DNA of 64,000 nt from Polystyrenella longa (lineage in GTDB: Bacteria; Planctomycetota; Planctomycetia; Planctomycetales; Planctomycetaceae), in assembly GCF_007750395.1 (NCBI RefSeq), contig NZ_CP036281.1, positions 3,371,001 through 3,435,000 of the forward strand. Reading direction: 5' to 3'. Positions within the stretch are counted from its first letter, which is position 1; each line of letters opens with the position of its first letter. The notes beneath the pieces were generated by a model. The model did no database searches and was not told where the DNA came from. It worked only from the letters and a program-made list of their open reading frames with translations. Of this stretch, positions 10,237 to 19,067 are shown in pieces. A program made the position numbers and the translations under genes.

Positions 10237-10245
10237 TGGTATAGT
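10237..10245 (+). promoter_or_regulatory. Possible extended -10 promoter element for the LarA-domain gene
   Basis: TGGTATAGT fits an extended -10 (TGnTATAnT) and lies about 48 bp before the ATG at 10293, beyond the upstream terminator. No good -35 box is seen at the expected distance, as is common for extended -10 promoters. This is a sequence match only. Confidence 0.35.
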
Positions 10246-10292
10246 ACGCGTATCCACTTCATTTCTTTTCACAGCTGAATAAGGTCGCTTCC

Positions 10293-11549
10293 ATGACGTT
10301 TCCGCGGATGATGCGTATTCGCCAGAATTTTTCTCAACCCAAAATCGACGCGGTTTTTGACGAAGCGATCGCACAGCTGAAATCGCTCGGTTTGGAACTG
10401 ACGGTGAAACCGGGTGAGACAGTCGCCATCACCGCAGGTAGTCGTGGAATTGCCAACATTGCGACCATCACGAAGGCAATTGTCGACTACTTCAAATCAA
10501 TCGACGCTGTCCCCTTCATCGTGCCTGCAATGGGTAGCCACGGTGGCGGAACTGCCCAAGGTCAGGTCGATCTGCTGGGTCGTTACGGAATCTCAGAACA
10601 GACGATGGAAACGGAAATCCGTGCGTCTATGGAAACGATCATTGTCGCGGAAACACCACAGGGTATTCCCGTCCATTTTGACAAGCACGCCTCCACCGCC
10701 GACCACGTCTTTGTGGCAGGTCGTGTCAAACCACATACCGCCTTCGTTGGAGAGATTGAATCCGGTCTCCATAAAATGATGTTAATCGGACTTGGGAAAC
10801 ATCATGGTGCCAAGATCTATCACCGAGCGATTCTCGAATACAGCTTCACGGAAATCATTGAGGCAGTTGCGGCCCTCGTTCTGGAAAAGTGCTGTATCTG
10901 CGGAGGCCTCGGTATCGTCGAGAATGCCTATGATGAAACGGCACTTCTAAAAGGCGTTCTTCCTCCAGATTTTCGTTCGACAGAAATTGAACTGCTGAAA
11001 CAGGCCCGGGAATGGATGCCTCGTCTTCCAGTAAAAACAGTCGACCTGCTCATTATCGATGAAATTGGAAAAGACATCAGCGGATCCGGTCTCGATACGA
11101 ATGTGGTCGGCCGGAAATACAATGATCACGTTTCAACTGAACTCGACGACGTGCAGTGCAAACGTATATTTGTCCGCGGCCTCACAAAAGCGACGCACGG
11201 AAATGCCAACGGTATTGGAATCGCTGAATTCACGAACAAGCGGACGGCCGATAACATCGACTGGGAACCGACCCGAATAAACGCAATCACAGGCGGGCAC
11301 CCGACAGCCGGCATGCTGCCGAATGTCTTCGACACTGACGCCGAGGCAATCGAAGCCTCATTTCAGACGATCGCTTTAAAAACGTTAGAACAGACTGAGA
11401 TCATCCAGATAAGAAATACGCTCGAACTTCGTGAACTGCTGGTTAGCGAAGCGTATTACGATCGCATTAAATCGATATCCGACCTCGAAGTCTTGAGCGA
11501 ACCAGGCCCAATGAGCTTCGACGATGAGGGCATGTTGAAGTCCGTCTGA
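10293..11549 (+). CDS. Lactate racemase (LarA) N-terminal domain-like protein, DUF2088 family
   Basis: A 418-residue cytoplasmic protein with no signal peptide. The N-terminal two-thirds match the LarA_N/DUF2088 family: a GETVAITAGSRGI strand-loop near residue 45, the PAMGSHGGG loop near 80, and a RVKPHTAF segment followed by GLHKMM and GKHHGA. LarA is a nickel-pincer enzyme that interconverts D- and L-lactate. The canonical SGGxK cofactor-lysine motif after the conserved PH is not seen; a Lys lies 13 residues after that His instead of 10. The C-terminal half does not resemble classical LarA. It is therefore better called a LarA-domain protein of unknown substrate. It appears monocistronic, between a terminator and a convergent small membrane protein. 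Confidence 0.75.
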   Translation: MTFPRMMRIRQNFSQPKIDAVFDEAIAQLKSLGLELTVKPGETVAITAGSRGIANIATITKAIVDYFKSIDAVPFIVPAMGSHGGGTAQGQVDLLGRYGISEQTMETEIRASMETIIVAETPQGIPVHFDKHASTADHVFVAGRVKPHTAFVGEIESGLHKMMLIGLGKHHGAKIYHRAILEYSFTEIIEAVAALVLEKCCICGGLGIVENAYDETALLKGVLPPDFRSTEIELLKQAREWMPRLPVKTVDLLIIDEIGKDISGSGLDTNVVGRKYNDHVSTELDDVQCKRIFVRGLTKATHGNANGIGIAEFTNKRTADNIDWEPTRINAITGGHPTAGMLPNVFDTDAEAIEASFQTIALKTLEQTEIIQIRNTLELRELLVSEAYYDRIKSISDLEVLSEPGPMSFDDEGMLKSV

Positions 11550-11586
11550 GTCTGCCTATGACCTGCTGCGACTCCAGAAAGGTCAC

Positions 11587-12009
11587 TTAATTGAGCTCAT
11601 GATTGCCATCCTGCTGTTGGCGGAGTAGTCGAGCCTCTTTTTCGAGCATTTTCTTTTTGGCTTCCAGCACTACCAGCCGAGTCTTCAATCGGCGGCGGAC
11701 GACTGTGAAATCGATCAACGCCAGTAGAATCATCGCCATAGCAATCACGATGACGACCATCCATATGCAAATGTAGATTGCTGGATGAGCCTGTCGGTCT
11801 ATCGATTGTCCTAAGACAATGAGCCCCCCGACAACGGCCATCAGACTGGAAGTCGTTACTCTTCGGCGATACTGCCAGCGCTGTGAACGAAGTTCTGTTT
11901 TATCGACATTAGGCACGGCGGACTCTCGTTGCCAGACCCGAATGTGAGTGATCACCAGGCCGAGACCCAACAAAGCCACCACAATGCCCACGATTAGAAA
12001 CGCCATCAA
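11587..12009 (-). CDS. Small membrane protein with C-terminal coiled coil, unknown function
   Basis: A 140-residue protein I do not recognise. It has an N-terminal transmembrane helix (residues 3-22), two further hydrophobic helices (about 54-68 and 78-104) and a charged, heptad-like tail rich in Lys, Leu and Glu (108-135) ending in a Gln-rich stretch. The pattern predicts an inner-membrane protein with a cytoplasmic coiled coil that could mediate self-association; that is inference. Base composition is like the neighbours and the gene is convergent with the LarA-domain gene, which argues for a real coding region. Confidence 0.65.
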   Translation of the reverse strand: MMAFLIVGIVVALLGLGLVITHIRVWQRESAVPNVDKTELRSQRWQYRRRVTTSSLMAVVGGLIVLGQSIDRQAHPAIYICIWMVVIVIAMAMILLALIDFTVVRRRLKTRLVVLEAKKKMLEKEARLLRQQQDGNHELN

Positions 12010-12169
12010 CTTATCCTTTGTATCATCTTTTCGTCGCAGTTCTGTTTCAGGAATTACGACTCAAGCAGTTTCGATCTCAGAGTTGTCGGCCCGTTCTCTT
12101 TACATCAAGTATGCGCCTACTCGTTGGCGACTTCAACCTTTTCCAAAACAGATTATTGATTTGGTATGA

Positions 12170-13333
12170 TCACTCTGTTTCTGAGGATTCAGTCCGGGGC
12201 GGACGTGGACCGGGAAATTGATGGTAGGTGCAGGCGATGTTTCCATTATAAAGTTTACGGCGTCTTCCCGCAGACGAACCCACCAACTGCTCGAAGTCCG
12301 AATGGGGAGTAATCACGTATTTGGACCAGGTATCGAGTTCAGAGAAAATTCGACCCATCTGGCGATAAATCTCCTCGGCTTCTTCAACTTCTCCCGACCG
12401 AACTCCATACGGTGGGTTGGTGATGAGGCATCCGTATTTACGAGAGTTCGTGAAGTCTTCGAATTCCTGTTGTTGAAAATGAATGTCGTCAGCGACATTA
12501 GCTTCCTGCGCATGTAACCGTGACATCCCGAGAGCTCGCCGATCATTGTCGTATCCCTGCATGCGGGGCATGGCGATATCATGACGCTGAGCATTCACTG
12601 CCGCTGACCTGGCGTCGGTCCATTTTTTCCGATCAATGATTGGCCACCGTTCCGCCGCAAAAGATCGTCCCAATCCCGGAGCGATATTCCGACCAATCCA
12701 TGCAGCCTCAATCAGGATCGTCCCTGTTCCACAGAATGGATCGACCAGTAATCGTTCGGCATTCCAGTAGCTCAATTGTACCAAACCAGCCGCTAGAGTC
12801 TCTTTAAGTGGCGAGGGACCCATCGACTTTCGATAACCCCGTTTGTGTAGACCGGCACCAGAAGTATCCAGTGACAGAATCACTTCATCATTTCGTATCG
12901 CAACCTCGATGGCATAGGTAGGGCCATCTTCGGGAAACCAATCTTTACGATAGGCTTGTTGAAGTCGTTTGACGATGGCCTTTTTAACGATCGACTGGCA
13001 AGTTGGAACGCTATGAAGTTCCGATTTGATCGACTTGCCTCGAACAGGAAATTCGGCATTGGCCGGTAACCATTTTTCCCAAGGCAGGTCTGTCGTCCGA
13101 TCGAACAGTTCGCCGAAATCAAACGCCTTAAATTGTCCCATTTTAATGAGGACCCGGTCAGCGGAACGCAGCCAGAGATTCGTTTTACAAATGGCATCCA
13201 GATCGGCTGTAAATGTGATCCGTCCATCCTGTGTTTGAAAATCGGAATACCCGAGTGCTTTCAATTCCCGCCCAACAACGGCTTCGAGCCCGAACGTGGA
13301 AAGAACAATAAGATCAACGCTGGACTGAGACAT
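12170..13333 (-). CDS. THUMP-domain class I SAM-dependent RNA methyltransferase (RlmL N-domain / Trm14-like)
   Basis: A 387-residue protein. The N-terminal ferredoxin-like and THUMP region (about 1-155) begins with STFGLEAVVGRELKALGY, typical of the RlmL/YcbY group. The Rossmann-fold methyltransferase follows, with the SAM loop DPFCGTGTILIEA near 200 and the catalytic NPPYG motif near 310, which marks base N-methylation. Related enzymes make m2G in 23S rRNA or tRNA. It is about half the size of E. coli RlmL, lacking the C-terminal RlmK domain, so it resembles stand-alone m2G methyltransferases. An upstream ATG at 13342 would add three residues; I chose 13333 because homologues start close to the FGLEA motif. 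The exact RNA target cannot be told from sequence. Confidence 0.88.
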   Translation of the reverse strand: MSQSSVDLIVLSTFGLEAVVGRELKALGYSDFQTQDGRITFTADLDAICKTNLWLRSADRVLIKMGQFKAFDFGELFDRTTDLPWEKWLPANAEFPVRGKSIKSELHSVPTCQSIVKKAIVKRLQQAYRKDWFPEDGPTYAIEVAIRNDEVILSLDTSGAGLHKRGYRKSMGPSPLKETLAAGLVQLSYWNAERLLVDPFCGTGTILIEAAWIGRNIAPGLGRSFAAERWPIIDRKKWTDARSAAVNAQRHDIAMPRMQGYDNDRRALGMSRLHAQEANVADDIHFQQQEFEDFTNSRKYGCLITNPPYGVRSGEVEEAEEIYRQMGRIFSELDTWSKYVITPHSDFEQLVGSSAGRRRKLYNGNIACTYHQFPGPRPPRTESSETE

Positions 13334-13713
13334 GAGACACATTCATCAAAGCGAAGAGGAACGGGAGCAGTGAATCCCAAGTTAATAAGAAATGAACCTG
13401 AGTATCTGGAGAGCCATCAGGATACGAAAGAGGTATTCAACGCCGAGGACACATCTGTACACAGCATCAGGATGTTTTGAGCCAGGGTCATCTGGACAAA
13501 CCGGAACGATCTGTCGGATTCCCACGCTGATCACGGAAACCTCTTTGCCTGATCTGAGCCAAGTGGACTACAATAACCGTATTCGATACAGTTAACCAGT
13601 GACTATCTGAATCAACGAACTGAATCCGGTTGATCGTCCCCTCCCGTCTGACTAACTGGTCAGCTGATCGCCTTATCCCGCCTCGTCTCCTACCAGTTTT
13701 CTGCACCAAACCC
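13334..13713. other. Gene-free divergent upstream region (380 bp)
   Basis: It lies between the leftward methyltransferase and the rightward EF-hand gene and should hold both promoters. No RNA, repeat or credible small gene was seen. Confidence 0.45.
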
Positions 13714-15012
13714 ATGAGTAAAACACCGGACAACAAACCGGCTTCCTCGAGAAGTCGTATCCTTCTCTGGACCGTCATCGGCCTCGCCGTTGGTGGGTTC
13801 CTGCTATGGGATCAGTACGATCAGGGCAACCTCAAACCTTACCTGGTAATGATCGGGCTTGAAGAAGAGTCTACCCCCGCCAAAAGGTCGACGTCTACCA
13901 AATCTGAGATCTCTTCGAAATCGAAAAAGGCCCCTGCAGATACCGTCGCCGAATCGAATGCGGAGAAATCAGCGAAGGTCTCTGCCGAAGCTGATTCAAC
14001 CAAAACACAAGAGCCCGGATCTCCGCCAGAGCCTGTCGCCGAAACAGTCACGACGGAGGTTGCTCCTGAGCAACTCAAGCCAGTTCCAGTAGAACCCATC
14101 GAAGCGTCCACTGACGAAGTTGGGAGCCCAAGTGAAGAATCCGTAGAAGTGACTGATTCTGAAGCAACACCTGCGGAATCCGAACCGTCTTTCGACGAAC
14201 AACCAGTACCAGCCCCAGATTCCGCACCGGTCATCTCCGAAGTGGATTCGGCAAGCACCACGGTCGAAGAAAAAACAGAATCAGAAGACGAAGTCGTCGT
14301 GACAGAAGCCCCACCATCTCCAGAACCCGCACTACCGAGTGAGCCTAAGGAAGAGGAAAGCAGCGACTTCCCTGCGACAGAAAGTGCGCTGGACACTCTG
14401 ACGAATTCAACCAGAATCAACAGGCCAGATGATCTCAAACCAGAGTCTGTGAACGCATCAATTCCGACGAAAGTATTCAGCTACGCTAACCGGGTACTCA
14501 AGAAATATGATCTTGATCGTAGTACAAGTCTGGAGCCAGCCGAGTATCAACAGCTATCAGATGCCGAGTCGCTGAAACAGGCCGATGTCGACGGCAATCA
14601 GAAAATTACGCTTCAGGAACTTGCGCAGTACATGGCCAATTATGGCGAGCATCGACGTATCCGCTTGCTCTCCCCTTATTCGGGTGAGAAACAGGCTGAC
14701 GAGCCAAATCGGGCCACGAACTCCGAAGCCGCTCTTAATCCGGACGACCAACCTGAACCCGAAAAGAGCGCTGAAGAAAAAGAGCAAACACGGCGGAGAA
14801 GTTTGAAGTACGCCGTCAAACCTTCCCGTCTGCCTGAAGGTTTACCAAACTGGTTTCTGGGACTGGATCGAAATGGCGACGCTCAACTATCTATCTCCGA
14901 GTTCGCACCGAGTGCAGGGCAGCTTAAAGTCGACGAATTCCGAAAGCTCGACTTGAACAGTGACGGTTTGGTGACCCCCGAAGAGTACAAGCGAGCCCCA
15001 AAAGGTAAATAG
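13714..15012 (+). CDS. Membrane-anchored EF-hand protein with long acidic Pro/Glu/Ser linker
   Basis: A 432-residue protein. The ATG at 13714 gives a short basic start followed by one transmembrane helix (about residues 14-32); an in-frame ATG 84 bp upstream would add a Pro/Arg-rich leader that looks unlike a signal. Residues 45-230 are a low-complexity linker rich in Glu, Ser, Pro, Val and Ala. Paired EF-hand-type calcium loops follow: DLDRSTSLEPAEY and ADVDGNQKITLQEL near 265-305, and GLDRNGDAQLSISEF and LDLNSDGLVTPEEY close to the C terminus. Such proteins, common in planctomycetes, probably bind calcium at the cell surface. No enzymatic domain is visible. A bidirectional terminator follows 24 bp after the stop. 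Confidence 0.82.
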   Translation: MSKTPDNKPASSRSRILLWTVIGLAVGGFLLWDQYDQGNLKPYLVMIGLEEESTPAKRSTSTKSEISSKSKKAPADTVAESNAEKSAKVSAEADSTKTQEPGSPPEPVAETVTTEVAPEQLKPVPVEPIEASTDEVGSPSEESVEVTDSEATPAESEPSFDEQPVPAPDSAPVISEVDSASTTVEEKTESEDEVVVTEAPPSPEPALPSEPKEEESSDFPATESALDTLTNSTRINRPDDLKPESVNASIPTKVFSYANRVLKKYDLDRSTSLEPAEYQQLSDAESLKQADVDGNQKITLQELAQYMANYGEHRRIRLLSPYSGEKQADEPNRATNSEAALNPDDQPEPEKSAEEKEQTRRRSLKYAVKPSRLPEGLPNWFLGLDRNGDAQLSISEFAPSAGQLKVDEFRKLDLNSDGLVTPEEYKRAPKGK

Positions 15013-15036
15013 CCCATCATCTCGGACTCAAAAAAA

Positions 15037-15074
15037 TTGCCCTGCATCTCACTTTAGTCAGATGCAGAGCAATT
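15037..15074. terminator. Bidirectional terminator between the EF-hand and DUF2203 genes
   Basis: Arms 15037-15050 and 15061-15074 pair (5 bp, one mismatch, 8 bp) around a 10-nt loop. A run of seven A lies on the left and a T-rich stretch on the right, so it can serve the convergent genes on both sides. Confidence 0.75.
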
Positions 15075-15126
15075 ATCTTTTAGCTGTTCTTTAAACGTCG
15101 CCAGATTGAAGCCATTCAGACCAGTT

Positions 15127-15570
15127 CTACAGTTCGGTAATGGAACTGTCTTCAATCGGTTGTCGGCCACTAAAGCCGGCGTCGCTGTCATGCCAGAAAC
15201 CGACTTCTGTTTCGCCCAGCATCCAGCAGAGACAGGCCTCGCGTCCTTCATGGTATGTCGGAAAGTCTACCAGCCCTTTGACCGGGTCTTTCAATTCGAC
15301 GCCCAGTTTCTGCAGCTCTTCTACAAAGCCGTCCAGACGATCAATATCGGCTTCCAGTTCCTTCTCGATATGCAGAACTTCTTCTTCATAAGGATTGTCT
15401 TCCGCGCGGGTCGTTTTGTTGCTGTTGTGCCGTACACGGGCAAGTCGATTACGACGTTCGTGGACGTCGTTATAAAGCTCGACAATGTCCGAAACAATGG
15501 CACTGACTAGTGGGAGCATTCGGTTGGCATCGTCGACACCGAAAAATTTCCTGTCAGCTGCAGTATTCAT
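15127..15570 (-). CDS. DUF2203 family protein
   Basis: A 147-residue soluble protein matching the DUF2203 family. It starts with the hallmark FGVDDANRMLPLVSAIV, continues as a charged helical coiled-coil region (about 35-95) and ends with the conserved segment around GLVDFPT, CLCWMLGE and FWHDSDAGF. The function of the family is unknown; members are small and found across many bacterial phyla, often isolated from informative neighbours, as here. The length is normal and no residue stands out as missing. A terminator lies 52 bp downstream on its strand, so the gene is probably monocistronic or the last gene of its unit. Confidence 0.85.
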   Translation of the reverse strand: MNTAADRKFFGVDDANRMLPLVSAIVSDIVELYNDVHERRNRLARVRHNSNKTTRAEDNPYEEEVLHIEKELEADIDRLDGFVEELQKLGVELKDPVKGLVDFPTYHEGREACLCWMLGETEVGFWHDSDAGFSGRQPIEDSSITEL

Positions 15571-16254
15571 GGTTTCGCTCCCTTCGGGTCCGCTATATGA
15601 AGTTGGCTGAGATAATACGACCGAGACTTATTTGAATCAATACGGACTGTTAAATTCTCCCCGGTCGAATTCATTATAGACAACGGAAAGGAGAACGGCA
15701 TACCCACAGAAAAAACAGCCCTGCAGAATTGTAGAAATTCCAACTCAACAATTGTTCGCTTTCCTGCAAACTTTCTAGTCTATTTTTCCGGAATTTGTCG
15801 GCCCTGGTTGTATCCATATCCATTTTCAGGTGTTTTTTCCGGAAACTGTTCCTCCGCGCGCTCGGTAACCACTTCAAGCCAGAACAAGCCAATACGACTG
15901 TTTTTCATAGGGAGCCTTGGTTCCTCACCATCCATTTTACTGGACAGTTCAACTTTGTCGTTTGTTTTTTACGCCTCATTAAATCGACCAAATGGACACT
16001 CTCCCAACACAACCAAATTTCGCCAGGGACCATTCGGTGACATAATGGTAACCCTAAAGTGAATACACTGATGAAATTGACTATTTCACTTAAGAATATC
16101 TGCAATGTTTATCGTGCACTTTCCTACGGTGGCTGGGACTGGATCTCTGGTTGTTGGTCACCGACAATCTCGGGATGACTCCGTACGACAAATTGAATCT
16201 CTTTTCTTAGCGATCAAACCAGATCGAATGACTCTTGCCAATCGAGTTCCCACC
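15571..16254. other. Gene-free divergent upstream region (684 bp)
   Basis: It separates the DUF2203 gene from the SGNH hydrolase and is AT-richer than its surroundings. Open frames inside it are short and have no domain signature. No terminator-like hairpin or RNA family was recognised. Confidence 0.4.
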
Positions 16255-17004
16255 ATGCCAAAACTTGTCACTGTCGCTCTGTTCCTGATGATCAGCCTTG
16301 GGGTTCTGTTTTCCTTACTGACGACGAATGCGAATCCCACTTCAAATGAAAAACAAACGGACGTTCGCATTGTTGTATTGGGTGACTCCATCACGAAGGG
16401 AGTGCGGACGGGAGTCGCTGCGACTGAAATCTATCGACACCTGATTGAACAGGAATTGTCCACACCAGAACATACCGTGGAAGTTCTTAATGAGGGCATC
16501 GGCGGGGAGCGAACGGACCAGGCGATAAAGCGGTTACAGAAAACGGTCATCGACAGGAACCCGGACATCGTTACGGTTATGTACGGAACGAACGACAGTT
16601 ATGTCGATCAAGGGAAAACCGAAAGCCGATTGTCGGTGGAAGAATACAGAAGCAACCTCGAAAAGATTGTCGAGCAGATGAAGCAGGCCGGCATCACCGT
16701 CGTGCTCATGACGGAACCACGCTGGGGATCAAAAGCGGCGAACGGACTCGGTGAAAACCCGAATGTTCGGTTGGAGAAATATATGGATGCCTGTAGAAAA
16801 GTCGCCGAGAAAATGGGCGTTTCACTTGTTGATAATTATTCCGCCTGGAAAGAAGCAGAAGACGCCGGAGCAAACCTGTCATCTTGGACAACTGATGAAT
16901 GCCATCCAAATCCGAAAGGCCACGAAAAGCTTGCGACCACCATTGTGCCGGTGGTGCGTCCTCTCGTCGAGAACTTGAAACAGTCCGCTGTACCATCTAA
17001 CTGA
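16255..17004 (+). CDS. SGNH/GDSL-family hydrolase (lipase/acylhydrolase-like), exported
   Basis: A 249-residue protein from the ATG at 16255, which places a hydrophobic signal or anchor at residues 5-23; in-frame ATGs at 16228 and 16105 would bury it. Block I is VVLGDSIT with nucleophile Ser45, block II is the Gly in NEGIGGERT, block III is YGTNDS, and block V is DECHPNPKGHEK with the catalytic Asp and His. All SGNH residues are present, so it should be an active esterase, lipase or carbohydrate acyl-esterase in the periplasm or at the membrane. The substrate is not inferable. The gene is convergent with trpD, 32 bp away, with no obvious terminator between them. Confidence 0.88.
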   Translation: MPKLVTVALFLMISLGVLFSLLTTNANPTSNEKQTDVRIVVLGDSITKGVRTGVAATEIYRHLIEQELSTPEHTVEVLNEGIGGERTDQAIKRLQKTVIDRNPDIVTVMYGTNDSYVDQGKTESRLSVEEYRSNLEKIVEQMKQAGITVVLMTEPRWGSKAANGLGENPNVRLEKYMDACRKVAEKMGVSLVDNYSAWKEAEDAGANLSSWTTDECHPNPKGHEKLATTIVPVVRPLVENLKQSAVPSN

Positions 17005-17036
17005 CGTCACCTAAACAACTCTAGCCTGACTTTGTT

Positions 17037-18068
17037 TCAGGATTGCTTCGCCAACTTCTGACTCAAGTCGACCAGTTGTTGCAACTTCTGTGCAGCACCG
17101 CGCGATTCGAGGACACTCCTGGCTTGCTGGGTTCCCTCGGCGACGGTCGCACAACGGCCTGTTAACCAGAGGGCGGCGGCCGTATTGGCGAGCACCATAT
17201 TTGTAGGCCCCCCTTTATCGCCGCCAAAGATACCGCGAATAAGCGTGGCACTTTCCTCAGGGGAACTAACTGTCAGTTCTTCAACTCGGCAGGGTTCCAG
17301 TTCGAATGACTCAGGGGTCCACGTCATTGGTTCGGCCTGACCATTTTCAACGATCCAGGCAACTGTTTCCCCCCAAAGACAAATCTCGTCGATTTCATCA
17401 TTCCCGCAAATGACAGCAGCCTTGTGTGTTCCTAGACGGGCAAGTGCGTGGGCAATCTTTCGGGCGTGCTCGTTGCTGTTCGTGCCTAACAGTTGATATT
17501 CCGCACCGGCCGGATTGGTGAGCGGTCCCAGCAAATTGAAGATCGTGCGAATTCCTAATTGTTGTCGCACGGGAGCCACATATTTCATCGCCTGGTGCAA
17601 CAGGGGCGCAAAACAGAAACCGATGCCGATTTCATCCACGCAAGTTGCCACGGATGCCGGGGAAAGTTGCAGATTCACCCCTAATGTTTCGAGGACGTTT
17701 GAAGATCCACTCGAACTGGAGACGGAACGGTTTCCATGTTTGGCAATGTTCACTCCGCAAGCGGCAGCCAGAATGGCGGTGGCGGTACTGATGTTGAATG
17801 TATTGAGACCATCTCCACCAGTCCCGCAGGTGTCCAGCAGCCCGGTTGCGGCGGGTTTGATTCTAGTTACGCGTTCCCGCATCGCCTGTGCGGCACCCGC
17901 GATTTCCTCGACCTCTTCCCCTTTAATTCGAAGCCCCATCAACAGCGCCGAAATTTGAACAGGTTCGGCCTCTCCTTCCATGATGGCGCCAATCGCAGCG
18001 TGCATTAACGACTGGTCCAGAGGTTGCCCATCCAGTAGCTGAAGTAATGCCTGTTGCAAAGGAGTCAT
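17037..18068 (-). CDS. trpD: Anthranilate phosphoribosyltransferase
   Basis: A 343-residue protein of normal family length from the ATG at 18068; the open frame continues 32 codons upstream, but homologues start at the helical MTPLQQALLQLL segment. TrpD joins anthranilate to PRPP in the second committed step of tryptophan synthesis. Visible motifs are the PRPP/Mg loop GTGGDGLNTFNIST, KHGNRSVSS with a following GSSNVLE, and RTIFNLLGPLTNPA. The N-terminal helical domain and the alpha/beta catalytic domain appear complete. No other trp gene lies nearby, so the pathway genes are dispersed. The STAS-domain gene lies upstream on the same strand at about 155 bp. Confidence 0.95.
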   Translation of the reverse strand: MTPLQQALLQLLDGQPLDQSLMHAAIGAIMEGEAEPVQISALLMGLRIKGEEVEEIAGAAQAMRERVTRIKPAATGLLDTCGTGGDGLNTFNISTATAILAAACGVNIAKHGNRSVSSSSGSSNVLETLGVNLQLSPASVATCVDEIGIGFCFAPLLHQAMKYVAPVRQQLGIRTIFNLLGPLTNPAGAEYQLLGTNSNEHARKIAHALARLGTHKAAVICGNDEIDEICLWGETVAWIVENGQAEPMTWTPESFELEPCRVEELTVSSPEESATLIRGIFGGDKGGPTNMVLANTAAALWLTGRCATVAEGTQQARSVLESRGAAQKLQQLVDLSQKLAKQS

Positions 18069-18223
18069 CGCGTGCCAAACCAATCTGTTCTGAGGAGCAA
18101 CAAATAGAGCGACAGAAGAACTTCTGTCCATAGTCAGGCAGTGTAACCCGATAACAGGGGGCAAAACAACGCCAGCGTCAGCCTTAAATAGCTGGAGGGA
18201 AGTCTCGCTGCCGCAAAGCTTCG

Positions 18224-18598
18224 CTACTCTTGGTTTTCATCGAAGCTGGCAATGGCATCCACGAGCAAATCGTGATACGGCCACAGGCGCGTCAGCCTCA
18301 TGTTATTGAGAACGCGGCGCATCTCTTCCGAGGCTGCGCAGAAGCAGACTTTACCACCCAGATCCGATTTGGCTCGAGCAAGTGAAATGAGCGCACCGAT
18401 GAACTCTGAGCCGAAGTATTTCAGTTCAGAAAAGTTGACAATCAACACATCGGGATAGGGCTCTTCGATTGAACGTCTGATCGCATTACATTCGCGTTGC
18501 AGTTCGCTGTATCGAAACGAATGCCCATCTCCCACCGGGGTGAGAATGAACAAGTTGCCCTCGATGCGTGAGGTGAGAATTTTTAAGTTGTTTATCAT
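18224..18598 (-). CDS. STAS-domain protein (anti-sigma-factor antagonist-like)
   Basis: A 124-residue single-domain STAS protein. The fold is recognisable from the first strand (EGNLFILTPVGD), the central VLIVNFSELKYFGSEFIGALISL segment, which corresponds to the antagonist loop and helix, and the KVCFCAASEEMRRVLNNMRL segment. Family members are phosphorylated on a Ser at the start of the antagonist helix and bind anti-sigma kinases in partner switching. Here FGSEFIGAL keeps a Ser at that place. A start 60 bp upstream (18658) is possible and would add a basic 20-residue leader; no clear ribosome-binding site decides it. No cognate anti-sigma kinase or phosphatase is nearby. Confidence 0.8.
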   Translation of the reverse strand: MINNLKILTSRIEGNLFILTPVGDGHSFRYSELQRECNAIRRSIEEPYPDVLIVNFSELKYFGSEFIGALISLARAKSDLGGKVCFCAASEEMRRVLNNMRLTRLWPYHDLLVDAIASFDENQE

Positions 18599-19067
18599 GC
18601 GGGAGAGGATCCATTTACGACGCAAAGTAGCCCGAAACTCTACATCGATCTGCTTCATCGAACACAGTCAATTATGAGCGATTCTAGAAACAGTTTTCAT
18701 CTCTGACTTATCGAGTCAGGAATCATCAATCATGAAGGATATCCATCAGAAAAGTTCTGGCGAATATTCTTGGGGAACGAGAGAAAGCGGAACGCTCCGC
18801 TTATTAACCGATTCACTCAGGTAAAAATCATTACATTGTGAAAGTCTATACTACTTATACGCAAAATAGCTGTTTGGGATCTTTCAAAATGGAAATTCAG
18901 TGGCCATTTAAAGCACAAAACCCGCTTTTTTCCACCAATACCTAATATAAGCTATTACTGATGCGAATTAAACAAGATTTTTACAATTCGCAGGGTCAAA
19001 AAGAAAGGGGCCAGAGGTCACCATTAGAATCTGGTGCCAATCAACTCCAGCTCTTTCTGCTGATCCA
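18599..19067. other. AT-rich gene-free region (about 470 bp) with a REP-like hairpin
   Basis: It lies upstream of the STAS gene and downstream of the sulfotransferase, both leftward. It holds a small hairpin AGCGGA-ACGC-TCCGCT near 18785 and, at 19016-19038, a bulged 7-bp hairpin preceded by a G-rich AAAGGGGCCAGAGG-type stretch that resembles remnants of REP-like elements. No gene is seen. Confidence 0.35.

Noticed and set aside
13839-14438. 199-codon minus-strand frame inside the EF-hand gene
   Set aside because: It is the antisense of the acidic linker; the Ser/Thr/Gly repetition is produced by the low-complexity sense strand.
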